Source: Myrmaecium sp. VS I D KN 1 (taxonomy: Eukaryota > Ascomycota > Dothideomycetes > Valsariales > Valsariaceae). Taken from it: 64,000 nt of DNA. Below are positions 22,346-33,949 of the stretch, one piece after another. The stretch spans positions 1 through 64,000 of the forward strand of contig JADQAV010000029.1 of assembly GCA_019775845.1 (NCBI GenBank), given 5' to 3'. The notes under the pieces are model-generated. The model was not told where the DNA came from, did not search any database, and saw nothing but the letters and a program-made list of their open reading frames with translations. The translations under genes were made by a program, and so were the position numbers. How positions within the stretch are numbered: position 1 is the first letter of the stretch; every line of letters starts with the position of its first letter.

Positions 22346-25054
22346 TGAAGATCGCGATAAATATATATAGGATAAATATATAGGGCGGCTGCTCTACACG
22401 ATAATTAAAGCTTCGTATCAGATCTGTATCGCGCCCATCCGCACGCGTTTCTATGCTTCTAAAAATAAACGCGATAAAGAGAAACGGAATAAGAAGAGGA
22501 GAAGAAAAGTATAAGGCTAACACGCACGACGAAAAAGAGCCGGAAACGATCCTACAGCCTCAGGCAAACATGGCCTGCCAAGCTAACCAGATCACATGCC
22601 TGTAACCTATCTCATTGATGATTCGCCACATCCCGTAATATATGAACGAGCAAGGGTAAATACAGCCCAAAACCGCAAAGCCGCCACAACCACCAGCGCC
22701 AGCCGCCACACCGCCAACGCCGCCGCCACGCCCGCCGGCCGCCATCGCCGCCGCCGATGACGGCTGCGGCGTCGTACATACGGGCGTGGCGTGGCGGGCG
22801 GAAAAAGCCCCTTGCACCTTGAAACAGCAACAGGGGCAGGGGAATAAGTTAACGTTAGACGAAGCGCAAAAGAAGAGAAAAAAAAAAAGAAAAAGAGCAT
22901 TGCGTTCGGACTTTTTCCTCTCCTCCTTCTTCTGCTGTGCACATCCCTCCGACAAGCCAAGGGAGGGACAAGGCCCCCCCGGTCTCCCCCCTTCTCTCTC
23001 CGCCGTGGTCCCCATGATGTCACCGAGGACCCACTTGGCACTCCACCTACTCCACGCCGCCCCCGTTTTTCATCGTGAAGTTTATCTCTTGTGTGCTGAG
23101 CTGACTGTGGGCCACAGTCGGAGGTCGCCTGTGGTAGGTGTAATACGACGTTGTGCAAGGGTTGTATGGCGTGCAGGGTATTGGATGGGGTGGAAAGAAG
23201 GAGGAAGTGAGGGAGGGAGGTTATTTAACTTTGAATTTTTGGTTGATTATTGCGTTGCGTTTGTTCTGGTTGTGGTTGCTTCAGCAGATGGGGAGATGGG
23301 AGAAGGAGGATAGGAGGATAGGGTTGGAGACTGTAGTTGGTTGGTGTTGATGATGATGTGCGCTGCTGACGGATGGACTGGGCGCTTGTTTCTGTTAGTT
23401 ATGGTGTTGCGCTGCTTACCTTGAGTTACGTGAGCGCGCAACGCGGAAGTCTTTCCTCGCTCACATGCAGCAACTTGTACAGAGTAGATAGAATACTCCG
23501 ATCGCATCAGCATGTCGCTCTTCCTGTCTACTCTCATGCACCACTGCTCGGTACTAACACGGGCTTGCCGAGCCTTGAGATGCATGGCCCCAAACGAAGA
23601 AACTCCACCGCTCGCAGGGTGAACGTACGATACACGCGCAATGCTAAGCAACGGCGTTATCCACTTTCAATACCTACCGTTTTTCGCTGATGCTGATCGG
23701 ATAAACCGAGCGAGTGAGGTCGTGCCCGATCAACCACGTCCGTCCGTTTGTCGTTCAGCGGGAGTATGTACTCGTAGGTTGAGCAATGTTTGAGGGTCGG
23801 TCAAACCCGCTCCATCTCTCTCTTCTCTCCCTCTGTCTGTCTGTGTTCATGTCCTTCCCAAGTGCCACCACCACCGCCGTCATCCCGTCTCTTATGTCCC
23901 CGTCCCCGTCGCCGCCGCCGCCGCCACCATCTCTCTCCATGCAGTCCCTGCTTATACATCGTGCCCGGCCAATGTGGTCAGCGGCGACGGGAGGTTCCAC
24001 CCGCGGGGGTACTGGGCGACCAACGAGGAGACGCGGAAGGAAAAAAAACAATAGATGGGCGTCGTCGGGGCAAAAAGCGTGGAGGGTGGGTGAGGGTGAG
24101 TGGGGGCACAGGGGGGAGAGAGTGAGTGGGACCAGGGAGAGGACCCTGAAGACTGAGCCGACCCCCGGCCGATGATGTGGAGGTTTGTGAACGCAAAGGG
24201 AAGGTCCCCTGTCTCCCCGCCAAGAATCCGTTCGCCAAGCGCCGCCTGAGGCCGACATTCTCCGTGCAAAAACTTCATCCGCCCCAGTCTTTTCACGTTT
24301 TCCTGCTCGTCTTGCGGCCGGAGGAACCCACCGCCCGCGCTTTGACATCGGTCCGCCGCTCCACCGTGACGTATCCGCCCTGCTCCTCTCCTCCTTTCCT
24401 CCTCCTCCGTCCGCCTCCATCTTCCTCCATCCTTCCTCCTCTCCTCCACCCGATTCGCTCACTCCGCTCTCACACTACGCCCGCAGTCTCCACTCGTCCA
24501 CTCCACCATCCGATCCCCAGCTCCACCCGCACATCCTGGCCCTGTCCTCACTCTCCCCATGCAGGCGCCCAACCCGCAACCGCACCGGCAGTGGGCGCTG
24601 GGCACGCCATGATGCTGCTCAGCCAAACATGCGCCGCACATCAACGCCTGCCGCTCCTTACTCACACACCGGTTCGTTGCCGTACCCAGATTTCATCACG
24701 GCCGCTCTCCCCCTCCACTCCACGCTTCCTCCAGGCCAGGATGGATTATATATACCCCCCTCTCCCCCCGTCCCCTCCCTCCGCATCGCACTATTCCCAC
24801 TTCCCCTCATCCCCTCTCCTCTTATCTCCCTCCTCGTCCTCTTCTTTCCGATCCCTCCGATCCCACTTATCTCCCCAGCTTTTCTCCTCCCCCGCTGGAT
24901 CTGGATCGAGAATCACGTGGACCTACGAGGACTTGAACTGAAAGACGATAACAAAGACGTCAGGCAGCTGGACTCTGCCCCAAATTGACGAGCCAGTCTC
25001 GCACCTCCTAACCCTTCCTCCCGTACCGTTGTCGCCGCCACATCCACCGCCATC
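22346..25054. other. Long upstream region of the sugar transporter
   Basis: 2.7 kb of GC-rich, low-complexity DNA with pyrimidine-rich runs toward the right end (24360-24900), as in long fungal promoters and 5' leaders. Several frames of 100-250 codons are open on both strands but are Arg/Ser/Pro-rich antisense-type readings with no domain; I left them out. A TATA-like GATTATATATA is at 24743-24753, about 300 bases upstream of the transporter start. Confidence 0.5.
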
Positions 25055-26698
25055 ATGGTGCACGGCGCCCGCGACAACGAGCACGGCGTGCCCCATTACT
25101 GGGGCGTGACGGGCCGCAAGCTGCAGCTGCTCATCACCGCCGTCGCCGTGACGGACTTCCTGCTGTTCGGGTACGATCAGGGCGTCATGTCCGGTATCAT
25201 CAGCGCCGATGCCTTTGTCGCTGCCTTCCCGGAGGTCGACGGCGACTCGACCTACCAAGGCTTCGTCACCTCCATCTACGCCGTCGGCTGCGCGATCGGG
25301 GCGAGCTTCATCCTCACTTTCGGCGACCGGCTCGGTCGGCGCAAGGCCATCTTCCTGGGCGCCACGATCATGATCATCGGTGTCATCATTCAGATCACCT
25401 GCGTTCCCGTGGGCGGCGGCGCGACCGCCCAGCTCATCGTCGGCCGGTGCATCACGGGCGTCGGCAATGGCATCAACACCTCCACCATCCCGACCTACCA
25501 GGCTGAGTGCTCGCGCTCGCACAACCGTGGCAAGATCATCTGCATCGAGGGTGGCAACGTGGCCATCGGCACGCTGATTGCGTACTGGATCGACTACGGC
25601 TGCCAGTACGGCCCGAGCGACCTCGTCTGGCGGTTCCCGATCGCGTTCCAGTGCGCGTTCGCGATCGTGGTGCTGATCCTGATGTGCAAGCTGCCGGAGT
25701 CGCCGCGGTGGTTGATGACCAAGGAGCGGCATGAGGACGCGCTGACGGTGTTGTCGGCGCTGGGAGCGAAGCCGCGCGACGACCCCGAAATCCAGGCGCA
25801 GATGGGCGTCATCCTCGACGGCATCCGGGCCTCGGGCGCGATCGGCAAGGCGACCCCCTTCTCCGCCCTGCTCCAGAACGGCAAGCACCAGCACTTCCGC
25901 CGCATGATGCTCGGTCTCGGCTCGCAGATGATGCAGCAGCTATCCGGCTGCAACGCCGTTATCTACTTCTTCCCTCTTCTCTTCGAAAACTCGATCGGAA
26001 CGTCGCACAACCTCGCTCTGCTGCTCGGCGGCATCAACATGATCGTCTACTCTGCCTTCGCCACCACCTCCTGGTTCGCGGTCGAGCGGGTGGGTCGACG
26101 GAAGCTCTTCCTCATCGGCTGTGTGGGCCAGTGCCTCAGCATGGTCATCACGTTCGCCTGTCTGATCCCCGGCACCAAGGAAGCGGCCAAGGGCGCCGGC
26201 GTCGGGCTCTTCACCTACATCGGCTTCTTCGGCGCGACCTGGCTGCCCCTGCCCTGGCTCTACCCGGCCGAGATCAACCCGCTCAAGACGCGGGCGAAAG
26301 CGAACGCGGTGTCGACGATCTCGAACTGGCTGTGGAACTTCTTCATCGTCATGATCACGCCCGTGCTCATCGACGGGATCGGCTGGGGGACGTACCTCTT
26401 CTTCGCCGCCCTGAACGCCATCTTCTTCCCCATCATCTACTTCTTCTACCCGGAGACGGCGGGTCGCACGCTCGAGGAGATCGATTTGATCTTTGCCAAG
26501 GGCGCGCTCGAGAATATGAATTATGTTCGCGCGGGCCATGAGCTGCCGAAGATGGATGAGCAGGAGATTGAGGCGAAGGCGCGCGAGTATGGCTTCGTGA
26601 GCTCGGATGATGAGGCGGGCCAGGTGAAGGATGCGCGTTGGGGTGAGAAGGAGGATGATTTGGCGGTGCATGCGGATGGTGGTGGGCAGATGGTGTGA
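25055..26698 (+). CDS. MFS sugar transporter
   Basis: An intronless 547-residue plasma-membrane permease of the sugar porter family. Twelve membrane segments are expected. Family marks in order: FGYDQGVMSG in TM1, GDRLGRRKAI in the 2-3 loop, AECSRSHNRGKI after TM4, LPESPRWLMTK at the end of TM6, QMMQQLSGCNAVIYFFP in TM7, ERVGRRKLF in the 8-9 loop, YPAEINPLKTRAKANA after TM10 and YPETAGRTLEEID after TM12. All loops are intact, so it should work as a proton-coupled or facilitative sugar carrier. The QLSG and NAVIYFF segments suit hexose or related substrates but do not fix them. The hydrophilic tail (EREYGFVSSDDEAG-like, acidic) may hold turnover signals. Start chosen at the first Met with a CCATCATGG context. 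Confidence 0.92.
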   Translation: MVHGARDNEHGVPHYWGVTGRKLQLLITAVAVTDFLLFGYDQGVMSGIISADAFVAAFPEVDGDSTYQGFVTSIYAVGCAIGASFILTFGDRLGRRKAIFLGATIMIIGVIIQITCVPVGGGATAQLIVGRCITGVGNGINTSTIPTYQAECSRSHNRGKIICIEGGNVAIGTLIAYWIDYGCQYGPSDLVWRFPIAFQCAFAIVVLILMCKLPESPRWLMTKERHEDALTVLSALGAKPRDDPEIQAQMGVILDGIRASGAIGKATPFSALLQNGKHQHFRRMMLGLGSQMMQQLSGCNAVIYFFPLLFENSIGTSHNLALLLGGINMIVYSAFATTSWFAVERVGRRKLFLIGCVGQCLSMVITFACLIPGTKEAAKGAGVGLFTYIGFFGATWLPLPWLYPAEINPLKTRAKANAVSTISNWLWNFFIVMITPVLIDGIGWGTYLFFAALNAIFFPIIYFFYPETAGRTLEEIDLIFAKGALENMNYVRAGHELPKMDEQEIEAKAREYGFVSSDDEAGQVKDARWGEKEDDLAVHADGGGQMV

Positions 26699-28383
26699 TG
26701 AAGGAGTTGTTTCTCATCCCATGACGATTTTTTCTCTTTTTGAGGGAGGCTTTTGGGATAGGCGTGCGAATGAGGATGCATGTCATGCATGCAATGCCGT
26801 ACGACCCGATCTCGCGACGATACCAGAAGCACGAGGAGGAAAGACGATGACCGAAGAAAGGAAAGAAGGAAAGACGGTTGAGACGGCGGACAGCGTACGC
26901 GCACCGCCCAGATTCGAGATCGAAGGACGGGTGCGCATCCCTTTTTTTTGCATCGCATCGCATAGGCGAGGACTTTGAAGGATTTCCTTTTTTTTTCTTT
27001 TTATTGTGATACCACATGCATGACCCCCCCCATGGATAGAAGATAGAAAGACTGGATGTGATATAGATATAGACGCATAGAATGAGTGTATAATGATGGA
27101 CTTCTTTTCTCTGAGTTTTGTTTTCTTGGCTGCTTAATGCTTGTGCAATGATCTTCGCTCGCATCTGTGTTCTACTGTCAACGTTGTAGACGACTTGCTA
27201 TATGCTGTTGGTTGTGACGGATGACCTCTTGTTCATTCTTTTCTTTTCCCTTTCCTCGATATTGATCACTTCGCCTGCCCAAGAGGCGAGGAAGCACATG
27301 CGAGGATGCGGTTGATCCGCCGTGTTTAGCACACTGCTTGCTTTACGCAGACATGAACGTTGATGGATGTTTGTCAATGTGTCCGAGTAGGTGGGGGAGG
27401 AGAGATTGAAAGCATGGCATGGGATAGGAGGAGCGTGCAGCTTGCACGAGTTAAATCAGCAGGACGAGAAGTGACTTGGGAAGCAGCACCCCGTCTTTCT
27501 CCCACACTCCGCCACTCCACACGCTACAACGGCAGTGCAACACGGAACACAGCTCCGTTGACTTCAACGCTCCTCGTGCGATGACGATCGGTGTCAGCAG
27601 GTGTCACTCCCTTAACTACCGTACTACAGGTCAATGATGCCGCTTTCCCCTGATCCACGGTACATGGCGAACAACCGGCCCTGCATACGTCCAGCATGTC
27701 ATCATGTCAAGCAGCGCACACGACCGAAAACCCCTGAACCACACAGCGATACTGCCCTCATCAACCAGAACCAAAGAGAAAAATAGCCAAACTGCAGTCA
27801 ATTCTTCAACCGCCGCCACGCGAAAAAACGCCATCGTCCACGTCATCCAGTCCCCGCGGCGGCGGCGCCGCCATAACGGTCGTATTTCGTCCCCCCTTCT
27901 TCCATCAAGGCGTCATCAGCCAAGCAGTAGTTCGCCCAGCCAAAAAAGAAAAGCGAAAAGAAAAAAGCAATAGTCAATAAACCGCGTCGTGGCGAGGGCA
28001 GCTCACTTGTCCGAACGAGGTGAAGGAACGCAGCCGGTCCGGGCGACAGAGTTGCGGCGCTACCCGTTCGGGCTACCCCGGCCCCGCCCGGCTGCCGCCC
28101 GCCGCATCCGCCCAGGTTCCCGGGGGGAAGAAGGCTTGGCCCCTGCGTCATTGGAGGCTCTTCCGCCACCAACGGCCGGCCTTTCTTCACTTGAGGGCTG
28201 CTCCACGGCAACCCGGAAAAGTCCAGACCGTGGTCAACCTTATTGCAGGGCTATGGCGAGGTGGTGTTGGAGAGGGAAAATGCGTAGGCGGTATTGCTAT
28301 CTTCTTGCTCCCCCTCCTTCTTTTCGTCCTCCTATTTCCTCGTTCGCACCGCGCCTCTGAATTCCTTCACGCGCAATTTCATC
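26699..28383. other. Intergenic, no supported gene
   Basis: 1.7 kb holding the 3' flank of the transporter and the promoter of the secreted protein at 28384. (G/C)CG-rich runs near 27855 and short A-rich runs near 27950. No domain-bearing frame. Confidence 0.5.
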
Positions 28384-28938
28384 ATGTCCACCTTCTTCGT
28401 CCGCCGCACAGGCTCGCCCTCGCCGCCGACACTGCTCCTCCTATTATCCTCCCTCCTCCTCCTTCTCGCCCAGACCGCCACCGCCTCCGCCGCCGCCGCC
28501 GTGCGACAGGCCACGCCCAACAACAACAACAACAACAACAACGACCCGGTGCTGCGGGCGCGAGCAACCTCCACATCATCCGCGGCCGCGGCGCAGAACA
28601 CCTCGACGTACATATGGGAAACGTCCTACATCATCGAGGACGCGGACGCGGTGGTCCGGTTCGCGGCCAAGCACGACGTGAACCGGATCTACCTGTACGC
28701 GAACAAGTCGACGCCGGCGACGTACTACCAGACGTTCATCGCGGCGTGCACGGCCAAGGAGATCGCGGTGGATGCGCTCGGGGGGGATCCGACCTGGGCG
28801 CGCAACTCGACGCGCGATGATATCAATGCGTTTTTGGAGTGGATTGAGACGTATAATGCGAATGCGACCGCGGCGCAGAGGTTTAGTGCGATTCATGTTG
28901 ATATTGAGGTATGTTCCCCTGCCTTGCCTTCTGTTTTT

Positions 28939-28980
<42 letters not shown>

Positions 28981-29678
28981 CTTCTTCTTCTTCTCCTGGG
29001 CGGAGATCATTACAAGGAAGGAAGGAGGAGGAGCAGTATCAGTCAAGGGAGAAAAACGATGAGAGAGAGAGAGAAGAAAAATCAATAGGCAGAAGAAAAA
29101 CTAACATCCCTCCCTTCCCTCCACAGCCCTACCTCCTCGACGACTGGGACACCGACAACAGCACCCTCATCGCGGGGTGGAAAACCGCCATCACCCTGAT
29201 CGCCGACGTCGCCCACAACCAAAGCCTGTCCGCCATGTCCACGCTACCCTACTGGTTACACAACTACGCGAACCCGACCAACGCCAACCAAACGCTCGAC
29301 GAGTTCATCCTGAGCCAAGTCGACGGCGCCGTCGTCATGGCCTACCGGAACAACGCGACCAAGATCCTCGCCGCCGCCGACGCCATCCTCGCCGCCGGCG
29401 CCGACTACGGCAAGCCCATCTGGGTGGGCGTGGAAACGCTGAGTAGCTCTGAAGGCGCGGATGTGAGCTTTTATGGCATGAGTGAGAGTGATCTCGAGGA
29501 TGCGTTGGAGGACGTGGAGAGCCGGGGTGAGGCGGAGCATACGGAGTTTGCCGGGGTTGCGGTCCATGATTATAAGGGCTGGTTGGCGATTAGTGAGGGT
29601 GGGAGTAGTGCCAGGCTGCGGAGGGCGGTGTGGGGCGGAGCGGCGGCGTTTTGGTGGGTGGTTTTCCTTGTTATGTGA
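28384..29678 (+). CDS. Secreted TIM-barrel-like protein, probably GPI-anchored
   Basis: 358 residues in two exons, 28384-28908 and 29127-29678, joined as HVDIE-PYLLDDW. The N-terminus has basic residues then a long Leu/Ala core (LLLLLSSLLLLLAQTATASA): a signal peptide. A run of eight Asn (from an AAC repeat) follows. The body alternates strands and helices with NRIYLYANK, IHVDIEPYLLDDW, GAVVMAYRNN, KPIWVGVETLS and FAGVAVHDYKGW; acidic residues at strand ends (the D-E of VDIEPY, the E of GVETLS) recall glycoside-hydrolase barrels. Many N-x-S/T sites fit secretion. The C-terminus (small residues GGSSA, then a hydrophobic tail ending VVFLVM) looks like a GPI-attachment signal. Family name not recognised; enzymatic role is inference. 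Confidence 0.75.
28909..29126 (+). other. 218-nt intron with a 47-base poly-T tract
   Basis: Donor GTATGT, acceptor CCACAG. It is three to four times longer than neighbouring introns because of T17-C-T29 (28934-28980) followed by CTT repeats and a GA-rich half. The tract length is likely unstable or assembled imprecisely. Confidence 0.8.
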
Positions 29679-30614
29679 TTGTGATTTTGCGTTCGCACTT
29701 TCCTGTGGTGTTTTGGAGTGGATTGCAGGCAGAGGGGTGGTTGACCTCTCGCCTTTCCTTTTTGGTTCTTCTCTCCTTCTGGGTTCGGAGATCTTCTCTT
29801 TTTTTTCCTTCCTTCTCTTTCCTTCTCACTTTTTTTCTTTTTCTCTCAGGCATACACGCACTTCGGAATAAAAAGCTGATTTTCTTCTCTTATCTTCTCG
29901 CCCCTGTCGATATAGATCTTTTCATACAACCGCCCCTTCATCCATACGATAACGCCAGGCGTCGTCCACGTTACGCTACCTCGGCTTGGGAGTCGACCCT
30001 ATGGCGGAATTGCTTTCTTGGCCGAATGAGGCGTTTCGATTGCTTTTCCCACCCACACTCCTTTCATTTTCTTTCCTTTTCTTTGTACCTTTGATTTACT
30101 GTCCTTTCAGATTGACTGAGCGACATATATACACGGTGTGGACTTCGCAGGAGATGGGATTGTACATTATGGACCTACTTATACATTCCTTTCTTTTTCC
30201 CCAGCGACAAGGGGATCATGTCATGTTATGTACCTGAAGCCAATGATCGATGACGTTCGCGTGGAGACGCTTCATTCTGTGTGGTACGGACTCATATGAT
30301 GGAGAGAAGCGAACTGCGATCATAGCCACAACCACTTTCACATACAAGCCCAGGTTATCAACGAGTTTGCTGACGTCGGACGAGTGAGTAAGGTAGGTAT
30401 CGAGGCAATCCGTCCCGAGCCACCGAGCCGCGCCGAGCCGAGGCGCGGGGTGGGGTGGCAGGTCCCAGCGGGGTAAGTTTCCCCGCCCTCCCACCGCGCC
30501 GCTTCACCCCTCGCTACGATATCCATCTCCTTTTCCCCCGCCCTGCGTCTTGCTTCAACTCGACTCAGAACGACTATACAGGACGAAGAAATAGAAAAAA
30601 AGAACACACCAACG
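29679..30614. other. Intergenic, no supported gene
   Basis: Pyrimidine-rich 3' flank of the secreted protein, then the promoter of the FMN enzyme. No domain-bearing frame. Confidence 0.5.
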
Positions 30615-31983
30615 ATGTCCCCCACACAAGCACCCACCACCAAACCACCCAACGAAGACCTCCCCCGAACCCCCTCCTACTCCAAGCCCACCCCCGACCA
30701 AACCCCTCCCAGAACCAAAACCCCCCTCACCACCATCCTCTCCGCCCACGACTTCGAGCAGATCGCCCAGCACACCTTGTCCCCAAAGACCTGGGCCTTC
30801 TACTCCTCCGGCGCCACGGACCAGCACACCCAGCACGCCAACGCCACCCTGCTCTCACGGATCTGGCTGCGTCCGCGGGTGCTGCGGGACGTGCGCAGCA
30901 TCCGCACCGGAACCGCCACGATGCTCGGCGTTCCGCTGGCGTTCCCGCTCTTCGCCTCCCCCGCCGCGATGATGGGGCTCGTCCACCCGGGGGGAGAGAA
31001 GGCGATGGCGCGCGCCCTGCGCCGGGCGCGGCTGCCGATGGTGGTCAGTACGAATGCGAGTTGGGGGGTGGAGGAGATTGTGGGGGCGGCGGCGGAGGTG
31101 GATGGGCTGGAGGACCAGGGGGCGGAGTGGCCGGTTTTCTTTCAGTTGTATGTGAACCGCGACCGAGAGGCGACGAGGGCGTTGTTGGAGCGGGTGGGGA
31201 AGGCGGGGGTGAGGGGGATTTTTTTGACGGTGGATGCGCCTGTGCCGGGGAAGAGGGAGGCGGATGAGCGGGTGGCGGTGGGGGATGATGGGGAAGCGGG
31301 GGCGGTGCCGGTGGCGCCGATGAGTGGGGCGGTGGGGGGGAATGATGAGCGTGGGGGTGGGCTGGGGAGGACGATGGGACGGTATGTGGATGCGGGGGTG
31401 ACGTGGAGGGATGTGAGGTGGGTGAAGGAGGTTGCTGGGGGTTTGAAGGTGGTGCTTAAGGGCGTTCAGACGGTGGAGGATGCGCGCTTGGCTGTGGAGG
31501 CGGGCGCGGATGGGATTGTGGTGAGTAATCATGGTGGTCGTAGTCTGGATACGAGTACCCCTGCCATCCTGGTTCTGCTGGAGCTGCGCCGGAATGCGCC
31601 GGAGGTGTTTGAGCGGCTGGAGGTCTTTGTGGATAGCGGCATTCGTCGTGGCACGGATATCTTTAAGTGTCTCTGCTTGGGCGCGAAGGCGGTCGGTATG
31701 GCGCGGAGCTTTTTGTACGCGTTGAACTATGGGGAGGAGGGCGTGACCAAGTTGATTAACAGTGAGTGCTCCCTTTACCTCTCGTCTCGCACTGTTAAAC
31801 TGACATCTCCATCCAGTCATGCGGGACGAATTCGAAACGACGATGCGTCTGATGGGCGTCACCGACCTCTCCCAGCTGCATCCTGGCTTGCTGAATACGC
31901 TAGACATCGATCACATGGTGCCGTCGTCTTCGATGGGAGGAGAGATGTCCTCCTCTCCTCGCAACCCGAAGGCTCGACTGTGA
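30615..31983 (+). CDS. FMN-dependent 2-hydroxy-acid dehydrogenase (cytochrome-b2-type core)
   Basis: 437 residues, two exons (30615-31761, 31817-31983; 55-nt intron, junction KLINIMRDEF). It oxidises an L-2-hydroxy acid such as lactate to the keto acid with FMN. All active-site landmarks of the family are present in order: FYSSGATDQ (Tyr), FPLFASPAAMMGL, FFQLYVNRD (Tyr), FLTVDAPVPGKRE (Asp), VVLKGV (Lys), VVSNHGGRSLD (His and Arg) and VDSGIRRGTD (phosphate loop). The N-terminal cytochrome b5 heme domain found in classic yeast flavocytochrome b2 is missing, and there is no clear mitochondrial presequence, only a Pro/Thr-rich leader. The electron acceptor is therefore uncertain: it may be O2 (oxidase-like) or an unidentified partner. 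The tail (MGVTDLSQLHP) is the usual end of the family. Confidence 0.92.
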
Positions 31984-33204
31984 ATCAAGAGAGGAAAAGT
32001 ATGGAGGATGAAAAAGAGGGGGACTCTTCCGCGATCCCGGCGTTTTGATATGTATCTTTGTATGTACCATTTGGCTTACCTGTCGACGTGCTTTCAGTTT
32101 CCTAGGCTTTAGACAAAACACCGGTTCGAGACAGGTTACTATAGAGTCATAACCTAAGGAGCCAGGACTCAACCATCGCATTCCTCACAGCTACGTTGCA
32201 TCCATGAAGAACAGCCTCTCATCCAACCCAAGGCTGAATTGAATCATAAGATCCACGAGAACCTATCATACTACGGGAAGAAGCAAAGCCATGCAAGACA
32301 CGATGACCAACGAAGCGTTCTACCTAACCTCCGTAGGTATGCAGCGTGAGAGAAAGCACCGTTCATATCGTATTTGGTCCAAGATATCAGCTCCATCCGA
32401 TGAACAGCCATGTCACACTTCCACATTCTATGCCATCTACATGAACCCTTACGGACGCGAGGAGTTTGCAAGCAATAATCTACTACGCTCCGCTCTCGCC
32501 AAAGTGTATGCACTGCGTCTTGGTATCGTGGTCTGTCGGCTACTGAGTCATCGGCACTGTTACTTCTGGGTGATTGGGAATCGAACGGTGTGATGCTGGA
32601 GGAGAGCTGAGTTAGATATTATGGTGCTCGACAATAGCCAGGGAAGGTCAGTGGGCGGCGGGGAGGGATATCTATCATATTGCGTGAGTATGTACCGTAC
32701 ATAGTTTACCTTAGTATATTAGCTGCTTGACAAGTGACTATTGTACATCGAGACCGTCAATTCTCCTTTGAGAGACGTGAACACATAAGCAGTGTGGAAA
32801 TTTGTACTCGAGTCTTTCTCATAACTGCCTATGTTTCAGAGTCTCAGTCATGACGGGTTTACAAGAGGCTTGTAGCAGAAATATGCTGCCTCAGCCGGAC
32901 AGGGCCAGAAGTGAACAGCTTCGAGGTATACGCAGGCTACCGTAGCAAATCTATAGACCTGTCCTCATTCATCCATGTCGCACTTAAACATCACACTGCG
33001 CTTCCTCAGGCCCACAAACCGCAGCCTCGTCAGGCCCACCGCCGGGCCACTCCACCCCGCCCACCCCGCCCCGCCGCGGGCGCGCCGAGACCCCGCCAGC
33101 CCTTATCGTCCCGAAGCGATAAGCAGAAAAAAGACATCTCCATCACCATCACTCTCCAACCTTCACTCCCACACCACACAAACCACAAACCACAAACCAC
33201 AACC
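31984..33204. other. Intergenic, no supported gene
   Basis: 3' flank of the FMN enzyme, then the upstream region of sen15. The last 200 bases are CA-rich leader sequence (CCACAAACCACAAACC). No domain-bearing frame; a tRNA-like T-loop near 32577 was checked and rejected. Confidence 0.5.
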
Positions 33205-33801
33205 ATGCCGCCACCAACAGCAACAACCACCTCCCCACCGCCTCTCTCCGCCCTCTCAACCCACCTCCAGACCACCACCCCCCAATCCCCCTCCCCACAC
33301 CCACCCCACCTCCACCACCTCGCCCAAACCATCCAGCACAACCTCACCCACCAACACCGCTGGCGAGCCCTACAACTACACACGCACTCGCCGCTCACCG
33401 GGGCTCCGCTTCCCCGGCCCCTCCTCTCCGGCCTCCCTCCCACACGACTGTACACCCACCCGGACGAGCAGGACGCGTGGCTGGCGGCGCGGGCGAAGGG
33501 GAAGGATCATGTTGCGGAGTTGGCGCCGGAGCGCGAGTGGGTGCTCCCCACGCATTTGCATGAGCGGTGGAGCGTGGCGGGGTTTGCGGAGGTGATGGGG
33601 GGGTTGGGGGTGGTGCCGCCGGAGGTGGAGCCGGAGGCGACGGCGACGGCGACGGGGGCGGGGGAAGAAGGGAGGGGGAAGGAGGGGAAGGGGAATCCAT
33701 GGAGGACTACGAAACGGGTGCTCCTGGCGACCCTGGATCCGGATTCGACGGTGGTGTATTATGTGGTGCATGATGGGGTGGTGAAGCCAAGGCAGAATTG
33801 A
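33205..33801 (+). CDS. sen15: tRNA-splicing endonuclease subunit Sen15
   Basis: An intronless 198-residue protein. After a Pro/Thr/Ser-rich N-terminus come the Sen15-type segments LAQTIQHNLTHQHRW, LLSGLPPTRLYTHPDEQ, EREWVLPTHLHERWSVAGFAEVM and the C-terminal KRVLLATLDPDSTVVYYVVHDGVVKP. The last stretch (DSTVVYYVVHDG.V.PRQN) is the signature of the Sen15 subunit, a non-catalytic partner of Sen34 in the heterotetrameric intron-removal endonuclease. A Glu/Gly/Ala-rich loop (about residues 148-165, built on a purine repeat) separates the two halves; this insert is variable in the family. The start is the Met after the CCACAACC leader; an upstream in-frame Met at 32911 would add only low-complexity residues. 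The length fits fungal Sen15. Confidence 0.87.
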   Translation: MPPPTATTTSPPPLSALSTHLQTTTPQSPSPHPPHLHHLAQTIQHNLTHQHRWRALQLHTHSPLTGAPLPRPLLSGLPPTRLYTHPDEQDAWLAARAKGKDHVAELAPEREWVLPTHLHERWSVAGFAEVMGGLGVVPPEVEPEATATATGAGEEGRGKEGKGNPWRTTKRVLLATLDPDSTVVYYVVHDGVVKPRQN

Positions 33802-33949
33802 GGGGAGGGGGGGAAGGGGGTGCTGTGGGGTTTTGCTTGCTGGGGATGGAGATGGGGATGGAGTTGGCAAGATGCCGAGCGCCATCTGGTCATGAATCGG
33901 AACATAGCGAGGTGGGCAGGAAGAACGGTCAGGGCGCATGGCGGAGAGC

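Noticed and set aside
22560-23158. Gly/Arg-rich minus-strand frames right of the AT-rich island
   Set aside because: Low-complexity frames with no domain and no coherent start. GC-rich simple sequence can stay open by chance.
24177-24988. Two overlapping plus-strand frames upstream of the sugar transporter
   Set aside because: Ser/Pro/Leu-rich readings of a pyrimidine-rich promoter; no domain and they overlap each other.
24923-25894. Antisense frame over the sugar transporter
   Set aside because: Asp/Arg/His-rich shadow of the transporter codons; the plus strand has all sugar-porter motifs.
32560-32600. tRNA-like GTTCGATTC on the minus strand
   Set aside because: The T-loop-like string has no paired stem, and neither an acceptor stem nor a D-loop can be found nearby.
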